From Salmo trutta (lineage: Eukaryota > Chordata > Actinopteri > Salmoniformes > Salmonidae), in assembly GCF_901001165.1 (NCBI RefSeq), contig NC_042976.1:48801925-48865924 (forward strand): a stretch of 64,000 nucleotides of DNA, in the 5' to 3' direction. The stretch's first letter is position 1. Each line of letters starts with the position of its first letter. Both the position numbers and the translations under genes were made by a program. The notes under the pieces are model-generated. The model was not told the DNA's origin and ran no database searches. It saw only the letters and a program-made list of their open reading frames with translations. Below, one piece after another: positions 57,131-64,000 of the stretch.

Positions 57131-57430
57131 TGTCATGACTTCCGCCGAAGTCGGTCCCTCTCCTTGTTCGGGCGGCATTCGGCGGTCGACGTCACCGGCC
57201 TTATAGCCATCGCCGATCCACTTTTCATTTTCCATTTGTTTTGTCCTTGTCTTACACACCTGGTTTCACTCCCCCAATTAATTGTTAATTATTTAACCCT
57301 CTGCTCCCCCATGTTTGTTTGTGAGTGATTGTTTGTTGTATTTACGGTCCCTATTGTGGGCTAGGTTTATCGTCTTGTATTTTGTCCTGCGCCTGACTCC
57401 TCTGCACCAGCTACACCCAGACCAATTACA
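57131..57430 (+). repeat. 5' LTR of the chromovirus
   Basis: TGTCATGACTTCCGCCGAAG ... CCAATTACA. TATTTAA at 57290-57296 is TATA-like; GTGAGTGATT at 57321-57330 is exactly complementary to AATCACTCAC at 57432-57441, just after the LTR. Confidence 0.85.
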
Positions 57431-57431
57431 G

Positions 57432-57441
57432 AATCACTCAC
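57432..57441 (+). promoter_or_regulatory. Presumed self-priming primer site
   Basis: AATCACTCAC one base after the LTR; there is no TGG as expected for a tRNA primer. The complement lies 31 bases downstream of the TATA-like box, where transcription should start, as in the Tf1 self-priming model. Confidence 0.6.
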
Positions 57442-57448
57442 CACCGAA

Positions 57449-58320
57449 TGGAGTCAGCAGGAGCAGACGCCCTCCCTGGGGCGGTAGAGGAGCACGCAGG
57501 ATTTCGCTTTGGACTGCCGGACCCTGGCAGCCAGCGCTGGATGGAACGACAGGGCCCTGATTGATCACTACCGGTGCAGTCTGCGCGAGGACGTCCGTCG
57601 GGAGTTGGCCTGCCGAGACACCACCCTCACGTTGGAACAGCTGGTGGACCTGGACAACCTGCTGGCCAACCGCGGACGTCCGGATCGGGGCCTATCTGTT
57701 CCTTCCCCCAGCACCTCCGCTCCGACGGTCATGGAGCTGGGAGGTGCTGCGCTTACGGCGACCGGAGGAGGGGCCATACCCTGCACCATCTGTGGCCGCA
57801 GAGGGCACACTGCTGGTAGGTGCTGGGTGGTTCCTCTGGGAGTCGAGGCAGCAGGCAGGGCACTATCGTGTCACCCCAGGTGGGACGGCACCAGGCTCAC
57901 CCAGAGCCCCCTGTTGCTCACATGTATGTGTTTATTACATTTCCTGAGTTTTCCCCGCATTCACAGCGCTTGTAGATTCAGGCGCAGCTGGGAATTTTAT
58001 TGACCGTTCATTTGCCCATAGTTTAGGGATCCCCCTTGTTCCTGTGGATATGCCCTTCCCTGTGCACGCCCTAGATAGTCGACCATTAGGGTCAGGGCTG
58101 ATTAGGGAGGCCACCGCTCCACTAGACATGGTTACGCAGGAGGGTCACAAGGAGAGAATCAGTCTCTTCCTTATTGATTCTCCTGCGTTTCCCGTGGTGC
58201 TGGGCCTACCCTGGCATAAACCTCACTATGTCTTAGCAACAGAGGGCTCTCAAGGGGTGGTCACGAGAGTGCTCAGGGAGGTGTGTGGGGGTTTCCATCG
58301 GTGCGACTACGGTGGATAGT
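57449..58320 (+). pseudogene. Chromovirus gag remnant and protease
   Basis: The frame starts MESAGADALPGAV at 57449. Most of gag is missing. The C-terminal part has YRCSLREDVRRELACRD, LEQLVDLDNLLANRGRP and a CCHC knuckle (CTICGRRGHTAGRC, about 57782-57823). Protease follows after a frameshift, with ALVDSGAAGNFID (Asp in DSG) at about 57965 and VVLGLPWHKPH at 58190. At least two shifts and a large deletion in gag. Confidence 0.85.
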
Positions 58321-58965
58321 CCAGACCAGTTCTCCACCGTGCGCATCCCCTCAGAATATGACGATTTGGCTCTTGCGGGGGGATTGTGCGATAAATCTCC
58401 TGGTAGACGCAACACTTCCCAGGAGCCACGTGTATCTTCTATCACAGGAGGTGACGATGGCTATGGAAACGTATGTCTCCGAGTCCCTGGGCAGGGATAC
58501 ATTCGGCCCTCCACTTCACCTGCCTCCTTGAGTTTCTTTTTTGTGAAGAAGAAGGATGGAGGTCTGTGTCCCGTGTATTGACTATCAGGGTATCAATCAG
58601 GTCACTGTGAGGTACAGCTACGCGCTGCCTCTCATCGCCAGTGTGATCGAGTCAATGCAGGGGAGCACTTCTTCACAAAATTGGATCTCAGGAGCGCTTA
58701 CAACCTGGTGCGTATCCGGGAGGGGGACGAGTGGAAGACGGTATTTACTACCACCTCAGGGCACTATGAGTACCTCTTCATGCCGTACGGGTTGATGAAT
58801 GCTCCATCAGTCTTCCAGGCCTTTGTTGATGAGATTTTCCGGGAACTGCACGGGCAGGGTGTAGTGGTGTATATCGACAACATTCTGATATACTCCGCTA
58901 CACAGGCCGAGCATGTGTCCCTGGTGCACCCTGCGCAGGGTGCTTGGTTGACTGTTGAAGCATGA
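58321..58965 (+). pseudogene. Chromovirus reverse transcriptase, broken
   Basis: FFFVKKKDGG at 58530, then shifts, then KLDLRSAYNLVRIREGDEWK (motif A, Asp present), MPYGLMNAPSVFQAFVDEIF (motif B) and VVVYIDNILIYS (motif C; the second Asp is Asn). Three frames are needed. The Asp to Asn change (GAC to AAC at a CpG) would abolish polymerase activity. Confidence 0.88.
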
Positions 58966-60352
58966 CCTGTACGTCAAGGCTGAGAAATGTCTGTTCTTCC
59001 AACAGTCCGTCTCCTTCCTAGGGTACCGCATTTCCACGTCAGTGGTGGAGAGTGACCGCATTTCAGCCGTGCGTAATTGGCCGAATCCCACCACGGTAAA
59101 GGAAGTGCAGCAGTTCCTAGGGTTAGCCAACTACTACCGGAGGTTTATCCGGGGCTTTGGTCAGGTAGCGGCTCCCATTACCTCACTGCTGAAGGGGGGA
59201 CCGGTGCGACTGCAGTGGTCGGCTGAGACAGACAGGGCTTTTGGTCACCTGAAGGCTCTGTTTACCTCGGCTCCTGTGCTGGCTCATCCGGATGCCTCTT
59301 TGGAGTTCATAGTGGAGGTGGACGCGTCCGAGGCTGTGATAGGAGCCGTGCTCTCTCAGCGCTCAGGTATGCCACCGAAGCTCCGCCCCTATGCCTACTT
59401 TTTGAAGAAACTCAGCCCGGCAGAGCAAAACTATGATGTGGGGGACCGGGAGCTGTTGGCTGTCGTCAAGGCTCTGAAGGCATGGAGACATTGGCTTGAG
59501 GGGGTGAGACACCCTTTTCTCATCTGGACTGACCACCGCAATCTGGAGTACATCCGGGCGGAGAGGAGACTGAGCCCTCGCCAGGCAAGGTGGGCCATGT
59601 TCTTTTCCCATTTTGTGTTCACCCTGTCCTACCGACCAGGTTCCCAGAACGCTAAGGCAGATGCACTGTCCCTGATGTATGACACAGAGGAGCGGTCCAT
59701 GGATCACACTCCCATACTCCCGGCCTCTTGCCTGGTGGCACTGGTAGTGTGGGAGCTGGATGCGGACATCGAGCGGGCATTACGTACAGAGCCCACTCCT
59801 CTCCAGTGTCCAGCTGGGCATCTCTACGTTCCGTCTGCTGTCCGTGACCGGTTGATCTATTGGGCCCACACGTTACCCTCCTCTGGTCATCCTGGCATCG
59901 GTCGGACAGTGCACTGTCTTAGTGGGAAGTACTGGTGGTCCACCTTGGTCAAGGACGTGAGGGTTTATGTTTCCTCCTGCTCGGTGTGTGCCCAGTGCAA
60001 GGCTCCCAGGCACCTGCCCAGAGGGAAGTTACAACCCCTACCCGTTCCACAATGGCCTTGGTCGCACCTGTCGGTGGACTTCCTGACGGATCTTCCTCCC
60101 TCACAGGGTAACACCATGATCCTGGTCATTGTAGATCGGTTTTCTAAGTCCTGCCTTCTCCTCCCTTTGCCCGGTCTCCCTACGGCCGTACAGGCTGCGG
60201 AGGCCCTGTTCACTCACGTCTTCCGGCACTACAGGGTGCCTGAGGACATAGTCTCTGATCGGGGTCCCCAGATCACGTCCAGGGTATGGAGGGCGTTCAT
60301 GGAACGTCTGGGGGTCTCGGGTCAGCCTCATATCAGGTTTTCACCCCGAGAG
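58955..60352 (+). pseudogene. Chromovirus RNase H and integrase N-terminal part
   Basis: 466 open codons. RT thumb/connection (FLGLANYYRRFIRGFGQVA). RNase H with VDASEAVIGAVLSQ, DRELLAVVKALKAWRHW, TDHRNLEYIR and NAKADAL, so all four acidic positions are retained. Integrase zinc region (H...H, SCSVCAQC). Catalytic Asp in SVDFLTDLPPS and Asp in SDRGPQITSRVW. The frame is lost at about 60340, before the Glu (which is in the next piece, SNGQVERVNQ). It is the longest surviving part of the element. Confidence 0.9.
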
Positions 60353-61154
60353 TAACGGGCAGGTGGAGAGAGTAAACCAGGATGTGGGTAGGTTTCTGCG
60401 GTCATATTGCCAGGACCGGCCGGGGGAGTGGTCGGGGTTCATCCCCTGGGCAGAGATGGCCCAAAACTCACTTCGCCACTCCTCCACTAACCTCTCCCCC
60501 TTCCAGTGCGTACTGGGGTATCAGAGCCAGATCGAGGCTCCTGCGGTGGACGAATGGTTTAAGCGCTCAGAGGAGACCTGAGACGCCGCTCATGTGCACC
60601 TGCAATGGGCCGTGAGGCGGCAGAAGGCGAGTGCCGACCGCCACCGCAGTGAGGCCCCGGTGTTTGCACCGGGGGACCGGGTCTGGCTCTTGATCCGAAA
60701 CCTGCCCCTTCGCCTGCCCTGCCGGAAACTGGGCCCACTGTTTGTGGGGCCATTCAAAGTCCTGACGGGACTGAACGAGGTATGCTACAGGGTACAGCTA
60801 CCCCCAGATTACCGTATTAATCCCTCGTTCCATGTGCCTCTCCTCAGGCCGGTGGTGGCTGGTCCACCACAGGAGTCTGAGGTGCGGGAAGTTCCTCCAC
60901 CCATTCTGGACATCGAGTGGGCCCCAGCGTATGCTGTTCGAGCCATCCTGGACTCGAGGCGTCGAGCAAGGGGCCTTCAGTACCTCGTGGAGTGGGAGGG
61001 GTATGGTCCGGAGGAGAGACACTGGGTGCCGGTGGAGGACGTCTTGGACCCTTCGTTGCTGCGGGAGTTCCACCGTCTCCATCCGTATAGCCCTGCACCT
61101 CGTCCTCCGGGTCGTCCCCGAGGTCGGTGTTGGTGCGCTGCTGGAGCCGCGCAT
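60353..61154 (+). pseudogene. Chromovirus integrase C-terminus and chromodomain
   Basis: Two frames (60363-60581 and 60594-61157) joined by a shift near 60580. The first carries NGQVERVNQDVGRFLRSYCQ (catalytic Glu) and STNLSPFQCVLGYQ. The second has the GPY-type segment (RKLGPLFVGPFKVLTGLNEV), then the chromodomain ILDIEWAPAYAVRAILDSRR, LQYLVEWEGYGPEERHWVPV. Such domains steer integration towards modified histones. It ends RPRGRCWCAAGAAH at a stop. Confidence 0.9.
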
Positions 61155-61157
61155 TAA

Positions 61158-62249
61158 AGGGAATTAGTGACACAAATATTACAATCAAAGGCGGGAGCGG
61201 GAGAAATACTATTATAAAAAACACATACATTCCTCTGTAAACGGGTCATTTGATAATGTCCTGAAATTACCAAAAGGCACTAGTGCATCCAATTTTAGAG
61301 TATACTGAAATGTATTCCATGTATGTGCCACATAAAAACTAAAGAACGTTTTACCTAAATCGGTAGAGACCAATGGAATTTCAAGAATTAGCCATTCCTG
61401 GGAGTGAGTAAGATATTTCCTACTTCGGTATGTCAGGAGCAGGGTTTCCCGTTAGCCGGCAATTGCCGGCTTTTGGCCGATAAATAAAACTGTTGCCGGC
61501 CAAAATGACCAGGAGAAAAAAATCTAATTTCAAAATAATTCATGGAAATACCAGTCGATGAAAATACATTTGACCGTCATGCTTATCGGTCAATAGGTTA
61601 ATTTGCAACATTTTGTTGTCTTCTAATTTATCCAACACAACTATCATACCTGCACAGTGGGATTTCTCCTGCAGCTCCTGAGCTGGTTGCTGCTGGAGTA
61701 AAACATGTGCATTTATAAGCCCATTCATTGCGCAACAATTTCTAAATGCAATCATATGTTAACAGTTTTGGTGCATGATTTAAAAAGAGCTACTATATAT
61801 GTTTTTCTCAACTGGTAATTGAAGTGCGCCTACCATTCACAATTTAAGTGCAGGCAACAGGCTATCCGCGTGTCAAGCTGGAGTCAGTATGCATTTTGAA
61901 AACATACTTAATTGTTTGAAACCTGCATGTTTTACTTCATATTATGAGGCATGCTTTCCCTTGATTCAAAGTAGCCTATAGGCAAAATCCAACTATGGAA
62001 TAGTGGAGGCAATTATTTTATACATACTTCATAAGCAGCGCATGTGTTTCCAGTTTGGGAAAGCTTACAATTTATCCTACCATTTCTACCGATCTGCATG
62101 CCAGTTATGATTTTGATATGCACATTTTCATGGAATAATAACATTTTTAGTTTCTCAAAATCATTGTCACCTGGTATAGTTGTCACCATATAAATCTGAA
62201 ATAAAATAATCAAAGTTAAATATTCAACTAATGCGAGGGCAATGCCAAA
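61158..62249. other. No gene recognised
   Basis: Unassigned AT-rich DNA. About 61441-61460 (CAGGGTTTCCCGTTAGCCGG) resembles a hAT-type TIR followed by a CCGGCAATTGCCGG palindrome, but no matching right end was found. Confidence 0.45.
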
Positions 62250-63689
62250 ATATCTTAAATCTCTGTTTAAATTGGTTGTTGATCATTGCTAGAGAACTAT
62301 TTTCAGGTCTTTCCATAGATTTTCAAGTATATTTACGTCAAAACTTTAACTCGACATTCACTGCCTTTTTTGTAAGCAACTCCAGCGTAGATTTGGCCTT
62401 GTGTTTTAGATTATTGTCCTGCTGAAAGGTGAAATCATCTCCCAGTGTCTGGTGGAAAGCAGACTGAACCATGTTTTCCTCTAGGATTTTGCCTGTGCTT
62501 AGCTCCATTTTGTATTTTCTTTAATTCTGAAAAACTCCTCTGTCCAAGCATATCAGTACAAGCATATCCGTAATTTGATGCAGCCAGCACTATTCTTGAA
62601 AATATGAAGAGTGGTACTCAGTAATGGAGAGTGGTACTCAAACATAACACTTTTTATTCAGGACAAATAGTTAATTGCTTTGCCACATTTTTTCCAGTAT
62701 TTCTTTAGTGCCTTGTTGCAAACAGGAGACATGTTTTGGAATATTTTTATTCTGTACAGGCTTCCTTCTTTTCACTCTGGCATTTAGGTTAGTATTGTGG
62801 AGTAATTACAATATCGTTGATCGATCCTCAGTTTTCTCCCATCACAGCCATTAAACTCTGTAACTGTTTTAAAGTCACCATCGATCTCATGGTGAAATCC
62901 CTGAGCGGTTTCCTTCCTCTCTGGCAACTGAGTTAGGAAGGACGCCTGTATCTTTGTGGTGACTGGGTGTATTGGTACACCATCCAAAGTGTAATTTAGA
63001 ACTTCACCATGCTAAAAGGGATATTCAATGTCTGCTTTTAACATTTTTACCAGGGGTTGGAACCGAAATGATTTTCCAATTGTTTTGTTTAGTTCTGAAC
63101 AGAAACATAATTTTTTTCCTTCCGTTCCACTCTTCCAACCAGCAAAATAAACTTCTGAACCGGTTCGAAACCAAATTAAAGTCATGGTTTAGATCATTCT
63201 GTTACTTTTTATACCTCTGAAATACATTTTTTTTTACATTTACCTCGACACTAAATTACTTCACCAATCAGCAGGTAAGCAATTTAATCTGTATAAGAAG
63301 GTCATTATGAGCAAATATTTATTTTGCCATAACAGCATGGTTGAATCATAATGAAAGACAAACACACTATCAATCACAGTGTAGGGCGTTTATTTCACAC
63401 AGAGTGAGTCCATGCAACTTATGTGACTTTTTAACCAGTTTTACTCCTGAACTTATTTAGACTTACCATAACAAAAGGGTTGAATGCTCATTAACTCTAG
63501 ACATTTCAGCTTTTCAGTTTTTATTAATTTGTAAAAAATATGAAAAACATAATTCCACTTTGTCATTATGGGGTGTTGTGTGTAGGCCAGTGACAAAACA
63601 ATCTAAATGTAGTAATACATTTTAATTTCAGACACAACAAAATGTGTAAAAAGTCAAGGGGTGTGAATACTTTCTGAAGGCACTGTATT
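62250..63689 (-). mobile_element. Tc1-like remnant, same family as 1551-2119
   Basis: The reverse strand of a Tc1 transposase gene (TTGGTTGTTGATCATTGCTA at 62269, CCTTGTGTTTTAGATTATTG, TTCTCCCATCACAGCCATTA, GTGACTGGGTGTATTGGTAC), ending in the right TIR GTGTGAATACTTTCTGAAGG CACTGTA at 63689. The left end is missing. A segment at about 63051-63380 (CAGGGGTTGGAACCGAAATG ...) is foreign and looks like a hAT-type MITE. Confidence 0.75.
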
Positions 63690-64000
63690 TTCTTAAAGAA
63701 GCTAATTATCCTTGATTCCTTAATGGCTAAGCCATGCTTTCTGGGGAAGTATTTTGAATGAATTTCTGTATTTCTTTACAGACAGGAGTAATTATATAAT
63801 TTTGGCTAATTTATTTCAATTTAGTTCCCTAGCCTATTGGACCCACCGCTATGTCATTTCTCTCCTGTTCTATTGGTTCATACTTTCTTTCATTGTCCGG
63901 AAGCCAAAGGCACAATCCTAGTCATATTAGCAACCCGTCCTCGTTGTTGTATCTTTAGATTCCCCCTTTTTATAAGTTCCTAACAGAGATTTTCATGTGT
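63690..64000. other. No gene recognised
   Basis: Unassigned sequence to the window end. Confidence 0.4.

Larger units (their letters stand above)
57131..61157 (+). mobile_element. Decayed Ty3/gypsy chromovirus
   Basis: A 5' LTR (57131-57430) is followed by gag, protease, RT, RNase H, integrase and chromodomain in the usual order. No 3' LTR follows, so the element is cut off just after the pol frame. Frameshifts, stops and a lost RT catalytic residue make it inactive. A solo LTR of the same family is at 36558-36935. Confidence 0.9.

Noticed and set aside
61441..61510. hAT-type MITE beginning CAGGGTTTCCC
   Set aside because: Only a left-end-like motif and a palindrome; no matching right end or duplication found.
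1..64000. CRISPR arrays, operons, phage genes
   Set aside because: The sequence is vertebrate; the repeats found are tandem duplications, SINEs, LTRs and microsatellites.

Overview
The window is a stretch of a salmonid fish genome (trout, salmon, char or relative). The main reasons are an HpaI-type tRNA-derived SINE at 3008-3188, several Tc1-like families of the kind abundant in salmonids, and L2-type and related LINEs with characteristic 3' tails. Almost everything here is transposable-element DNA of different ages, often nested. The only host protein-coding sequence I can defend is three exons (33185-33241, 34280-34372, 34843-35028) of a small CTD phosphatase of the CTDSP1/CTDSPL family on the + strand. 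Its earlier exon (with the DxDxT nucleophile motif) and its last exon are not visible here.

Layout. 1-3200: a deleted Tc1-like copy, a short tandem repeat and two SINEs. 4215-7710: an L2 tail split by a Tc1 element, which is itself split by a TTAA-flanked non-autonomous DNA transposon. 7712-15060: a decayed hAT/ZMYM1-like transposase on the - strand, split by a CAGTGG-type MITE that carries an L2 LINE with an esterase ORF1. 15-21.8 kb: intergenic, with a solo LTR, an L2 3' end and dispersed unnamed repeats. 21.8-27.7 kb: a four-part nest (Tc1 / second Tc1 / LTR element / TTAA element). 28.6-31.8 kb: a LINE. 33-35 kb: the CTDSP exons. 35-46 kb: LINE copies in both orientations, one interrupted by another LINE and by a nearly intact Tc1, plus solo LTRs. 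46.5-48.4 kb: a Tc1 with a solo LTR inside it. 49238-54794: a complete LTR retrotransposon. 57131-61157: a decayed chromovirus. 62-63.7 kb: a Tc1 remnant.

The most notable element is the LTR retrotransposon at 49238-54794. Its two 520-bp LTRs look identical by eye, it has a single uninterrupted 1531-codon frame, and the pol order is protease-integrase-RT-RNase H, as in the Gmr1 group of Ty3/gypsy elements rather than the usual PR-RT-RH-IN. Its primer-binding site matches tRNA-Ala, and the frame continues 78 codons into the 3' LTR. By contrast the chromovirus at 57-61 kb has the usual order plus a chromodomain. Both it and the proline-rich LTR element at 24150-27680 lack a TGG primer-binding site. 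Instead, the bases after the 5' LTR are complementary to a stretch in the LTR about 30 nt downstream of a TATA-like box, which is the signature of Tf1-type self-priming.

No RNA gene, CRISPR array or bacterial-type operon is present. Coordinates of decayed repeats are good to roughly 10-50 bases unless TSDs are given. Family assignments come from motif recognition and memory, not from a search.
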